44,765 nt of DNA from an uncultured Victivallis sp. Lineage in GTDB: Bacteria; Verrucomicrobiota; Lentisphaeria; Victivallales; Victivallaceae. Positions 1-8,396 of this stretch are shown in pieces. The stretch is taken from assembly GCA_944389895.1 (NCBI GenBank), contig CALXOA010000123.1:1-44765 (forward strand). Reading direction: 5' to 3'. The notes under the pieces are model-generated. The model searched no databases. It was not told the DNA's origin and was given only the letters and a program-made list of their open reading frames with translations. A program made the translations under genes and the position numbers. Numbering within the stretch: the stretch's first letter is position 1; every line of letters begins with the position of its first letter.

Positions 1-40
1 TGCTTTCGACGATCATACAATTCTTTTGAATTGATTTTTC

Positions 41-70
41 TTGCATCTCGAAGTTCCATACTGGTAATAT
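41..70 (+). promoter_or_regulatory. Candidate sigma-70-type promoter for the first glycan operon
   Basis: TTGCAT (41-46) is followed after 18 bases by TAATAT (65-70) in an AT-rich leader upstream of the start at 312. The -35 is good, the -10 is plausible and the spacing is one base longer than ideal. It would leave a leader of about 235 bases, long enough for the palindromic sites at 103-152. Other -10-like hexamers occur nearby, so the assignment is tentative. Confidence 0.35.
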
Positions 71-102
71 AGTACGTTTGAATAGATTCTACAAGTATTT
101 TT

Positions 103-152
103 GTTGCCTATCTATAAGTATAGCAACCCGGTTGTTTTTTTTCAACTGGTTG
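103..152. repeat. Cluster of CAAC/GTTG inverted repeats
   Basis: Five CAAC or GTTG half-sites occur within 50 bases: GTTG at 103-106, CAAC at 124-127, GTTG at 131-134, CAAC at 143-146 and GTTG at 149-152. They form small palindromes (CAACCCGGTTG at 124-134 and CAACTGGTTG at 143-152). CCGGTTG and CAACTGG also pair across eight T residues with one mismatch. They lie downstream of the candidate promoter and could be operators for a sugar-responsive regulator. No cognate regulator can be named. Confidence 0.35.
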
Positions 153-311
153 TGTCCTGAATTTCATGCCAATCCGCTCCGAACGGGCGGAAAATTTGAA
201 CGGAAGCGACAAATTTACACAAAAACGAAAGAAACATCCATTTACAAAAAGCGCTGTTTTCATCATAATATCTGCGTGAAACGGAAACAGGTCCGGAAGG
301 GAATCGATGCG

Positions 312-2723
312 ATGCGGATTTTATGGGGAATTGTTTTATTGATCCGGTTTGCCGCCGTTGCCGTGGAGCCGGTATCCGGAGTGGTTCCGGAGGCGTTGCG
401 GTTGATCCAGGCTCAGGATGACCGCCCCTCCATGATTTTTCTGGAAGGCGAGCCGTTGCGTTTCCGCCTCACGGAACCGATGGAGAAATTCACCGTGCAT
501 GTGACCGACTACCGCGGGCGTGAACTCTGTTCGGTCAGCGGCAGCGGTTCAGTATTTGCGCTTCCGCCGCAGGATTGCGGTTATTACCGGATTCGTCTCG
601 ACGGCGGACAGGGGGAGCGCGGTTTCTGTGTATTGAGCCGGCGCACGGACTCGCGGGAAACGAAACATGCTCCGTCGCGCTTCGGTGCGGATCTGGCGCT
701 CTACAACGGGTATGAATTTCGGGGGGATCCGATGGGCGGTGTCAGGCTGCTGGCGGATATCTGCGGGCAACTCGGGGTGGGGCGTGTGCGCAACCGGCTC
801 GTCTGGGAGTTGATCGAGAAGGATTCCGGCGGAAAGGTTTTCCACGGTACCGGAGAAGTCGCCCGGATTCTGCATGCGGCTGGAATTGAATCGAACCTGA
901 CGTTTCACGATGCACCGGAACGGACGAAGAGTTCCCCCGGAAAACCCTTTCCGGATGATCTTTCCGGTGTCTATGAGTTCTGCCGGAGTCTTGCGGCAGC
1001 CATGCCGGAAATTTCCGTCTGGGAGTTCTGGAATGAACAGGACATGCACAACGGCCGTGAGTTTGCGGCTGCTTTGAAAGCCGCTTACCTGGGGTTCAAG
1101 GCGGGCAATCCGGCCGCAGCGGTTACGCCTGGTTCGTTTTTCGTCTATCCCTTCACCGCCGATGTCGAATTGATGTTCCGGAACGGGGCCGGCGACTATT
1201 GCGATATCATCAACTGCCACATTTACCTGCCGCTTCCGGAGTATCCTGCGGTATTCGAACGGATCGGGGAACTGCGCAGGCGTTTCCGGCTGCAGGACAA
1301 ACCGCTCTGGATCACGGAAAACGGGATCTACGGCGATGGTGATGCGGAGGTGGAACCGGGGATTCTCTCGGAGGCGCCCGAGCAGAGTTCCCGACAGGAA
1401 TTGCTGTGGGCGGAGTTTGTGCCCAAGGGGCACATCCTCTGCCGGGCAGGGGGAGCGGACCGTTCCTTCACATTCAACCTGCGGCGCATTCAGGAGGGAA
1501 AACGGCAATGGGGACTTCTCCGCCCGGACTTTTCGGTCAAACCGGCGGCGGTGACGCTGGCGGTGTTGAACCGGGAGCTGGGAGATGCGGAGTACGCCGG
1601 AGAACTGGCCGCTCCGGAGGGGATCCGGGCGTTTCTGTTCACGCAGCCGGACGGTTTGCAGACACTTGCGGTATGGATGGAGGCGACCCTGGACCGGTCT
1701 CCGGAGAAATTCTTCCCGAAGGAGAAAGTCGGGGAGATTCTGCGCGGGAGCCTCGTTCTGGAAAATGGTTCCCTTGCCCGGAGCTCCGGTGATTCTGCTC
1801 CGGGAGAGGCTCGGGCGGCTGCGGTTACCGGGTGCGACGCATTCGGCGGAGAGATTCCGGTATTTGACGATGGTGGGCGGTTGTCTTTTGAAGTGGGAAA
1901 TCTTGTGTCATACCTGCGGGGCCTCTCCGGACTCCGGCCGCAAAAGGGGCCGGGTTCTGCCGCTGCCTCCTTCTCCTCCGCTTCTACGCCGGAGGAGGCA
2001 CCGCAGCTGGATCGAACCGTGATTCTGCAGGCGGAACCGGGGCGTGAACCCGGTCGAATGACGTTGTCGGTCTGGAATCTTTCTCCGGAATCCAAAACAG
2101 GCACCGTTGATTGCTCCACACGGGTCTCCGGATTGGGACAGCAGCTGGAGTTGCCGCCGATGGGGAAACGGGTGTTGGAACTTCAACTGGAGCGTGACGG
2201 AGAGGCCCGTGAAGCGATTTTCTCAGGCCGGTTCAACGGGAGGCCCTGTTCAAAGCTGGTGGTTCCTTATGCGGAGTTGCGACTGTTCCGACCGGAAGCG
2301 GCACCGGTGTTTCTGCAGCGCGAAGCCTGGGAGGAAAACAGTTCGGGAGTTATGGAGATCTCCTTTGATTCCGAAGAGAAGGCGATGGTTTTTCACACGG
2401 TGTTCCAGCCCGGAAGTGACCGCTGGAGTTATCCGGTCTTTGAACCACGCAGGGCAAAGGGAGCTCTCGATCTCGCTGGCGCATTCGGCATCGCCTTCGA
2501 GATGAAGGAAGAAAAGCCGGTGGGAGAGGTTCAGCGGAGTAGTACCTACCTCTGCTGGATCGACGGGACCCGATATCCCATTGAGCCGTCTTTCGGGAAG
2601 TGGACCGAATGCGTGGTGTTTTTCCCGGAACACCCGGAAAAAATCGAGAAGATCTCATTCGGTCTCAATCCCCGTTACGATGATCTCACCTTCCGGTTGC
2701 GCAATTTCCGGTTGTTGCGTTGA
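312..2723 (+). CDS. Secreted glycoside hydrolase-like protein (clan GH-A-type TIM barrel)
   Basis: The start at 312 is chosen because it has an AGGGA ribosome site and opens on a signal peptide ([16 protein letters not shown]); in-frame codons upstream are not protein-like. The product is 803 residues. After a beta domain (about 30-115) comes a TIM barrel with WNE at 240-242, the usual acid/base Glu of clan GH-A, and W-I-T-E-N-G around Glu336, the usual nucleophile. The C-terminal half (about 400-803) looks like beta-sandwich modules. Overall architecture and length match the first 800 residues of the protein at 7821-10796, so the two are paralogues. It heads a plus operon with a pseudopilin, a TIM-barrel protein and a rhamnosidase. 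The substrate is unknown; a GH39- or GH5-like relative is the closest guess. Confidence 0.72.
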   Translation: MRILWGIVLLIRFAAVAVEPVSGVVPEALRLIQAQDDRPSMIFLEGEPLRFRLTEPMEKFTVHVTDYRGRELCSVSGSGSVFALPPQDCGYYRIRLDGGQGERGFCVLSRRTDSRETKHAPSRFGADLALYNGYEFRGDPMGGVRLLADICGQLGVGRVRNRLVWELIEKDSGGKVFHGTGEVARILHAAGIESNLTFHDAPERTKSSPGKPFPDDLSGVYEFCRSLAAAMPEISVWEFWNEQDMHNGREFAAALKAAYLGFKAGNPAAAVTPGSFFVYPFTADVELMFRNGAGDYCDIINCHIYLPLPEYPAVFERIGELRRRFRLQDKPLWITENGIYGDGDAEVEPGILSEAPEQSSRQELLWAEFVPKGHILCRAGGADRSFTFNLRRIQEGKRQWGLLRPDFSVKPAAVTLAVLNRELGDAEYAGELAAPEGIRAFLFTQPDGLQTLAVWMEATLDRSPEKFFPKEKVGEILRGSLVLENGSLARSSGDSAPGEARAAAVTGCDAFGGEIPVFDDGGRLSFEVGNLVSYLRGLSGLRPQKGPGSAAASFSSASTPEEAPQLDRTVILQAEPGREPGRMTLSVWNLSPESKTGTVDCSTRVSGLGQQLELPPMGKRVLELQLERDGEAREAIFSGRFNGRPCSKLVVPYAELRLFRPEAAPVFLQREAWEENSSGVMEISFDSEEKAMVFHTVFQPGSDRWSYPVFEPRRAKGALDLAGAFGIAFEMKEEKPVGEVQRSSTYLCWIDGTRYPIEPSFGKWTECVVFFPEHPEKIEKISFGLNPRYDDLTFRLRNFRLLR

Positions 2724-2827
2724 GATGCCGGGGATATGAGAAAAAGGAAGCCGACAGTGGTTCCGGCGGCGGAAACGTATTGGTACCGCCGCGGCACTGG
2801 AAAAATTTTCCATCAGGGAGAACAGAG

Positions 2828-3547
2828 ATGAAGAGAGGGTACTTTACATTGATCGAATTGCTGATCGTGATTGCGATCATCGCAATTCTCGCATCCATGC
2901 TGTTGCCGGTGTTGAACAAGGCGCGCGACAAGGCCAAGGCAATCAGCTGTGTCGGCAATCTGAAACAACAGGGGCTGGCGCTGAACGCCTATTGCGGCGA
3001 TTACGAGGGGTGGATTCCCGTGATGCAGTATGGTTCCGTCGGTTATTCCACCTGCTGGAAAAATTCTCTGGCTCCCTATCTCGGTTACCCGGTTGAAATC
3101 GTCAACGCCAACGGTTACGGCGGCAAGTTCGAGGGGATGGACCGTGGTCCTTTCCGGTGCCCCGGTGCCGTTCCGATCGACGAGGAGACCGGCAACTTCC
3201 ACCATTCCGGAGGGTATGGCTGGAACAAGATGGTCGGTCTCTTTCTCGGCAATCAGCAATATAAGATCAACCAGCTGAAGAAACTGTCGGACACCATCGC
3301 GATCGCCGATTCGGTCGATGTCGCCAATGTCGGGACCAGTTATTCCAGCTGCAGCCAGCTGGCGCAACCGTCGACCGCCGGAGCCAACTCTCTGCTGATC
3401 ATCGGAAACCGGCACAATGACGGCGCGAATGTTCTCTGGCTGGACCTGCATGTCGACTGGAACTCCAGAAACCGGATTCTCGGGGGAATGCTGGCTTCCG
3501 GCTATCCGATCTCCTACGTCGACTATTTTTTCTATCCCAAGAGATAA
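2828..3547 (+). CDS. Prepilin-like protein (type II secretion pseudopilin-like, H-X9-D type)
   Basis: The start at 2828 follows an AGGGAG site and gives a classic class III leader: [33 protein letters not shown], cleaved before Phe6 and methylated there in known family members. The 239-residue product carries the hydrophobic assembly helix (about 6-28), a Cys-containing globular part, and near the C-terminus [12 protein letters not shown]. That is the H-X9-DG signature of the DUF1559-like family with Leu in place of Gly. It lies 104 bases after the hydrolase and 13 bases before the next gene, so it is probably co-transcribed with carbohydrate enzymes. No pilus or type II secretion machinery is in the window. 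Its role (surface fibre, secretion adaptor or glycan binding) cannot be read from the sequence. Confidence 0.85.
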   Translation: MKRGYFTLIELLIVIAIIAILASMLLPVLNKARDKAKAISCVGNLKQQGLALNAYCGDYEGWIPVMQYGSVGYSTCWKNSLAPYLGYPVEIVNANGYGGKFEGMDRGPFRCPGAVPIDEETGNFHHSGGYGWNKMVGLFLGNQQYKINQLKKLSDTIAIADSVDVANVGTSYSSCSQLAQPSTAGANSLLIIGNRHNDGANVLWLDLHVDWNSRNRILGGMLASGYPISYVDYFFYPKR

Positions 3548-3560
3548 CCGGGAGGTACCG

Positions 3561-5252
3561 ATGTCGGGTTCTTCTCTGACGGATCGCCGGCTGGTCCCGG
3601 TCATGGATCTCGATTACGATCTGAGCTGTTCGTTTCACACTCCTGAACTGTTGAAACGGAAGTTGGAACTGCTGGCGGAACATGGTTTCGAATGCATTCA
3701 TATTGTCGCTCCGCCGGAAGGCGGCGCCAATTACAGCTCCGCCACGTTTCTGCTGCCTCCCGGCAATGACTGCCTGTTCGCCCGTTCCCGTGCTGCCTTC
3801 GGGGAACTCGACCCGCTGGAATGGGCGGTACAATGCGCCCGGGACGCCGGAATGGAGGTCATCATTGAATTTAAACCCTATGAGGGAGGCGGCAATCTGA
3901 TTCTCCCTCACGGCAGTCCGGTGCCGGATGGAATGACCGGGTTCGAAACTCTCGGTGGCGTGGCGGTCGGTGTGGAGCCGTTTGTTGCCGCCAATCCCCG
4001 GTTCCGTTTGGAACGCTGCCCGGAGCCGGAGGCGATTCCGGGGCCGGTCACGGCCATTGAAGTTGCATTTGTAACTTCCGACAGGCCGGTCTCGGCGGTG
4101 CCTCCTGCGGTGCGGGTCTATACCAGCTCGGACAATGGAGTCTATCTACGTCTGGAGAGGCAGCCGGAAATCTCATCCCGGTACGAGATGCGCCGGATCG
4201 TTGACGGCAACGGACTTCCGGTGGCTGGAGGGGAGTCCGCGCTGTGCCGGGTGGTCCGGATCTCAGGAATCCGGCTGGAGTGCTTGTATTTTGCTCTGGA
4301 ATTTCCGGAAGATGATCCGGAGACGCTCCGGTCGTATCCGTTTACGATGGCGAAGGTGTTTTCCGGCGGGCGGGAACTGCCCGTCACGATTTCGGAGAGG
4401 AGCCGCGAGGACTACGTTCTCCACAGGCCGATGCCGTTTGCCGGGGCGGGATTTGATTTTGCCGTGAGCGGCCCGGCGCTGGCGCAGACCGGGTTGCGTC
4501 CGGTTCCCGTCTGGGGGTTCGCGATGGGAAAACTCCGTCACCTGCGCGGCTGCCTCTGTGAAGCGTATCCGGAGGTGCGGGAGTACTGGCTCGAGCGGAT
4601 CGGTCGTTTCGTGGAGATGGGAGCATCCGGAGTTGATATCCGACTGCAGAACCATTGTTCCGGAATTGTCGACTTCTCGAAATACGGATTCAACCCTCCG
4701 CTGGCGGAGGCGTGGCGCGAGCGTTACGGGTCTGCGCTCGATCCGCTGTCCGACCCTCTGGCGCTGATGCGGTTGCGGGGAGAATTTTTCCTGCGTTTTC
4801 TGGAGGAGGCTGCCGCATTGCTGCATCGCAGAGCGACCAGACTTCTCTGCCAGTTTCATGGATACATGGAGCATCCTTCGCTTTCCACGGGGCGTGACGA
4901 TGCGGGATTCTGGGCCAATGCCCGGGTTCTGCCGGACTGGCGCAGGGTTGCGGAACTGGTCGATGAACTGGTCATTAAAAACTACAATTTCGGGGAATAT
5001 CGATCGGAGACGGCCGATGGTATCAAACAACTGGCCGCCGAACTGGGCAAGCCGTTGTGGGTACACTGTTATCTGCAACAGGGGCATGATTGGAGGCTGG
5101 ATTTTCTGCGGGCTCTCAATCGGGATCCGCGGGTTACGGGGATTCTGCTCTACGAAGTGGTCTGGAATGAGCGGGAGAAGGACGGCATCGTGAAAGTTTG
5201 TGGTAATCGGGTCGAGTGGGTATTCGATCCGGAAGGCGGAGTCCGTGGCTGA
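3561..5252 (+). CDS. Putative glycosidase-like TIM-barrel protein, family not recognised
   Basis: The start at 3561 has a GGGAGGT site at good spacing and gives 563 residues with no signal peptide, so it is probably cytoplasmic. The first 130 residues (VPVMDLDYDL..., then IEFKP) and residues about 330-555 (GVDIRLQNH, LWVHCY, GILLYEVVWNE) read like the two halves of a TIM barrel. They are split by a beta-rich insert (about 150-290) resembling a discoidin or jelly-roll domain. Candidate acidic residues are the Asp in GVDIR and the Glu residues in YEVVWNE. The stop is 2 bases before the rhamnosidase start, so translation is probably coupled. I do not recognise a named family; a glycosidase role is inferred from fold and neighbours. 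Confidence 0.6.
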   Translation: MSGSSLTDRRLVPVMDLDYDLSCSFHTPELLKRKLELLAEHGFECIHIVAPPEGGANYSSATFLLPPGNDCLFARSRAAFGELDPLEWAVQCARDAGMEVIIEFKPYEGGGNLILPHGSPVPDGMTGFETLGGVAVGVEPFVAANPRFRLERCPEPEAIPGPVTAIEVAFVTSDRPVSAVPPAVRVYTSSDNGVYLRLERQPEISSRYEMRRIVDGNGLPVAGGESALCRVVRISGIRLECLYFALEFPEDDPETLRSYPFTMAKVFSGGRELPVTISERSREDYVLHRPMPFAGAGFDFAVSGPALAQTGLRPVPVWGFAMGKLRHLRGCLCEAYPEVREYWLERIGRFVEMGASGVDIRLQNHCSGIVDFSKYGFNPPLAEAWRERYGSALDPLSDPLALMRLRGEFFLRFLEEAAALLHRRATRLLCQFHGYMEHPSLSTGRDDAGFWANARVLPDWRRVAELVDELVIKNYNFGEYRSETADGIKQLAAELGKPLWVHCYLQQGHDWRLDFLRALNRDPRVTGILLYEVVWNEREKDGIVKVCGNRVEWVFDPEGGVRG

Positions 5253-5254
5253 AG

Positions 5255-7819
5255 ATGAGAATCGTGGATCTTCGAACCGGTTATCAGCACAATCCGCTCG
5301 GAATTGTTTGCGGGAAGCCGTGTTTTTCCTGGCGGTTGGAGAGTCGCCGTCCGGAGACGATGCAGCGCTCATACCGGATCGAGGTTGCCTCTTCGCCGGA
5401 ACTGCTGCTGGCCGGTCGCGCGGATAAATGGGATAGTTCATTTATCGATGGAAGTGCCTGTTCCGGAATCGAATATGCCGGTATTCCGCTCGTCGGAACG
5501 GAACGTTGCCACTGGCGCGTCAGTTGCCGTGACGAGAGAGGCCGGACCTGGTGCTCCCGGGAAGAGGCCTGGTTCGAATGCGCATTGACACCGGAGCAGT
5601 GGGAAGCCGACTGGATCGGCTGCCCGGCGGGCTGTGAGGGGGGGGCTCTGGTGTTCCGCCGGGCGTTTTCGGTTCACAGACCGGTGGTACGTGCTCGGAT
5701 TTATCTGGCCGGACTCGGACTGCATGAGCTGCATCTCAATGGACGAAAGCTCGGGGATCGCCTTCTGGAACCTGCCTGGACGGATTATTCCCGGCGGATC
5801 CTGTATTCCTGTTTTGACGCCACTTCAGGGGTGCGCCCCGGGGAAAACGTGATCGCCGTTCTGGTTGGGAACGGCTGGTTCGGCACCCCCCGGCTTCTGG
5901 CTCAGCTGATGCTCTGGTATGAGAACGGCGATGTCGAGGTGATTTCCACCGGGAGCGACCGCGCCTCGTGGAGCGATGACTGGATGGTCGGTGCTTCAGC
6001 GATCACGCGTAACAGCCTTTATCACGGGGAGACGTTCGATGCCCGTCTGGAACAGCCTGGATGGGATGCTCCGGGGTTTATTCCGGATCCGGGAAAGTGG
6101 TGGCTGATCCGGGCGACCCGGGTGGAGACTCCCGGCGGGGAACTGATCCCGATGGAGCTTGAGCCGATCCGGTGTGTCGGGACTCTTTCTCCGGTTTCGG
6201 TCCGGGAAGCGGCGCCCGGGAAATTCATCTATGACTTCGGCGTCAACCTCGCCGGCTGGTGTGCGTTGCGGGTCAGGGGAGGGGGGGCCGGGCAGGCCGT
6301 GACCATGCGGTTCTCTGAGCTGCTCCGTGACGACGGTCTGGTTGACCAGACCAATTTGCGCACGGCGCGGGCGACAGACACCTACATCTGCCGCGGAGGC
6401 TGCCGGGAAGAGTACTGGGAGCCACGGTTCACCTGTCACGGGTTCCGTTATGTTCAGCTCGAAGGGGTGTGCCGGTCAGATGCCGTGACCCTGACGGCGA
6501 AAATTCTGCGTTCCGATGTGGAGGATGCCGGGAGCTTTTTCTGTTCCGATGAGTTGTTGAACCGGATCTATCAGAATGCGAGGCGAACCGAGGCCGGAAA
6601 TCTTCATTCCATTCCGACGGATTGTCCCCAGCGCGATGAACGCATGGGGTGGCTCAACGATCTGACGGTGCGGGCGGAACCTGCGCTGTGCCACTTCAAC
6701 CTCAGCAGCTTCTATGCGAAATTCATCGACGACATTGCCGATACCCGGGATTCTTCCGGTGCGATCGCCGATACGGCTCCGTTTCGCTGGGGAGGGCGGC
6801 CCGCCGATCCGGTATCGGTCTCCTTCGTGTTGCTGCCGTGGCTGCTGTACGTCCATTACGGCGATATGCGGACCATGCGTCGCCATTATTCCGCTCTGTG
6901 CGGGTGGTTTGCGCGGCTGGACTCCATGACCGTGCAGGATATTCTCTCCTACAGCGTCTACGGGGACTGGGCGCCGCCGGCCACGGAGTTTGCTCCCGGC
7001 GCCCCGCCGTATTCCGTGCGTACCCCGGGAGCTCTGATGTCGACGGGATTTCTGCTTTATCATGCGCGTATTCTGGGGAAAATCGCAGACGCTCTGGGAA
7101 TGCGCGGAGATGCCTGTTTCTTCCGGCGGCGTGAATCAGAGATTGCCGTTGCGTTTCACCGGCGGTTTCTGAGAAAGGACAAGTCCGGATACGGTGGCGG
7201 AAATCAGGCTTCGAATGCCTTTGCCCTGTGGCTCGGGATCGTTCCGGAACCGTACAGAAAATGTGTTTTCAATGCGTTGGTCGATGACCTGAAAGCTCAT
7301 GACATGCACGTGACGACCGGAAATCTCTGTACGCGCTATCTCTTTGAGGTGTTGTCCCGCGAGGGGCGTTCCGATCTGGCGGTTGAAATTCTCTCCCGAC
7401 GGGACTATCCGTCGTACGGCTACATGATCGATCATGGCGCGACCACAATCTGGGAGCGGTGGGAGAAGGATGGGAACGGGATGAACTCCTGTAACCATCC
7501 GATGTACGGTTCGGTCTGCTGGTGGTTTTTCCGGTATCTGGCCGGGATCTCTCTGGATGAGAGGGCGCCGGGGGCGGGGCGTGTGATGATCGAACCGTGT
7601 GTGCCGCCGCAATTGACGCGGGTTGCCGCGACGCTTCGGACCGTGCGGGGACCGGTGGCGGTTTCCTGGAGAAGGCGGAACCGGGTTTTGACTCTTCAGG
7701 TTGAAATTCCACCCGGGGCCGGGGGATTGAGTCGTTTCCCGGCGCCCGGGAAAACGAGGCCGGAACCGCTTACGGTCGGTCCCGGCAGGCACCGGTGGTG
7801 TCTGGAGTTTCCCGGCTAG
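5255..7819 (+). CDS. Alpha-L-rhamnosidase, GH78
   Basis: Hydrolyses terminal alpha-L-rhamnose from glycans by inversion. The start at 5255 gives 854 residues opening with M-RIVDLRTGYQHNPLGI, the usual N-terminus of the bacterial GH78 family. An earlier start at 5216 would overlap the previous gene by 37 bases. Family hallmarks are the N-terminal beta domains, the DCPQRDERMGW signature from residue 456 (canonical DCPQRDERLGWTGD) in the (alpha/alpha)6 barrel, and TTIWERWE with Glu734 towards the end of the barrel. A C-terminal beta domain follows (about 770-854). No signal peptide is visible, so it probably acts on imported oligosaccharides. It ends the plus operon 1 base from the convergent gene at 7821. 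Confidence 0.93.
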   Translation: MRIVDLRTGYQHNPLGIVCGKPCFSWRLESRRPETMQRSYRIEVASSPELLLAGRADKWDSSFIDGSACSGIEYAGIPLVGTERCHWRVSCRDERGRTWCSREEAWFECALTPEQWEADWIGCPAGCEGGALVFRRAFSVHRPVVRARIYLAGLGLHELHLNGRKLGDRLLEPAWTDYSRRILYSCFDATSGVRPGENVIAVLVGNGWFGTPRLLAQLMLWYENGDVEVISTGSDRASWSDDWMVGASAITRNSLYHGETFDARLEQPGWDAPGFIPDPGKWWLIRATRVETPGGELIPMELEPIRCVGTLSPVSVREAAPGKFIYDFGVNLAGWCALRVRGGGAGQAVTMRFSELLRDDGLVDQTNLRTARATDTYICRGGCREEYWEPRFTCHGFRYVQLEGVCRSDAVTLTAKILRSDVEDAGSFFCSDELLNRIYQNARRTEAGNLHSIPTDCPQRDERMGWLNDLTVRAEPALCHFNLSSFYAKFIDDIADTRDSSGAIADTAPFRWGGRPADPVSVSFVLLPWLLYVHYGDMRTMRRHYSALCGWFARLDSMTVQDILSYSVYGDWAPPATEFAPGAPPYSVRTPGALMSTGFLLYHARILGKIADALGMRGDACFFRRRESEIAVAFHRRFLRKDKSGYGGGNQASNAFALWLGIVPEPYRKCVFNALVDDLKAHDMHVTTGNLCTRYLFEVLSREGRSDLAVEILSRRDYPSYGYMIDHGATTIWERWEKDGNGMNSCNHPMYGSVCWWFFRYLAGISLDERAPGAGRVMIEPCVPPQLTRVAATLRTVRGPVAVSWRRRNRVLTLQVEIPPGAGGLSRFPAPGKTRPEPLTVGPGRHRWCLEFPG

Positions 7820-7820
7820 A

Positions 7821-8396
7821 TCACTTACCCGACTCCGGCAGAACCGAAATGGTCAGCTTCGCGTCGTCGAATCGCGCGGTTCCGGTAGCTTCCCCGAGGA
7901 AGAAGGAGAGCAGAATGTATTTAGCCTGAGCCGGGAGTTCCTTATAATCGAGCGTTACCGTCCGTTCGCTCCAGTCCGCGTCGGCCGGGAGGTCGGAACC
8001 GTCACGGTGGAGCAACCGGCGATGCTGGGCGTCGCGGATTTCGATCGTGCCGAATGCGTGACCGGTGATATTTTCGTTTTTCTGGCGGAAACGAAACTCA
8101 AGACGGCAGGTTTCACCGGGATTGAGCTTCGGCAGCGACTTGACATCGGCGGGAGCGAGGTAGACGGAAGCCCATTTCGTCTTTTCCGTCGCCTTCATTT
8201 CCAGCGCTCCATCCGTGATTTTTGCGGAAAATCCCGGTGTCGCACCGCTGATTCCCCACTTTTCCGGGGTCCCGTCTGCCCTGGCCTGTGTAAAATCGGA
8301 ATTTGCGATGTTGATGTTCTTCACCGGTTGCCCGGCGGTTGCGAGGAGAGTGGTTGCCGCGGCTGCGGTCAACAACGTGCGGTTGAGTTTTTTCAT
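7821..8396 (-). CDS. Probable former separate gene: secreted carbohydrate-binding-module-like protein
   Basis: This is an internal start within the fused frame. The ATG at 8396 has AAGGAAG eight bases upstream and encodes 191 residues that open with an n-region (MKKLNR), a hydrophobic run (LLTAAAATTLLATA) and a plausible cleavage before GQPVKN. The mature part (NIANSDFTQARADGTPEKW...) has the usual opening of CBM4/9/22-type beta sandwiches and no catalytic motif I can see. Translation could still start here even though the upstream stop is gone. The upstream frame avoids a stop by very little: TAT to TAA at the end of the first domain, or a one-base indel in the adjacent A run, would separate the two genes. 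Confidence 0.55.
   Translation of the reverse strand: MKKLNRTLLTAAAATTLLATAGQPVKNINIANSDFTQARADGTPEKWGISGATPGFSAKITDGALEMKATEKTKWASVYLAPADVKSLPKLNPGETCRLEFRFRQKNENITGHAFGTIEIRDAQHRRLLHRDGSDLPADADWSERTVTLDYKELPAQAKYILLSFFLGEATGTARFDDAKLTISVLPESGK

Larger units (their letters stand above)
1..311. other. Non-coding leader with no gene seen
   Basis: This AT-rich stretch has no convincing gene. The frame is open upstream of 312, but its translation is low-complexity, basic and Cys/Phe-rich, unlike a protein. It holds the candidate promoter at 41-70 and a cluster of CAAC/GTTG inverted repeats at 103-152. Confidence 0.6.

Noticed and set aside
78..311. N-terminal extension of the first hydrolase
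   Set aside because: It has no ribosome site and an unlikely composition; a good ribosome site and signal peptide are at 312.
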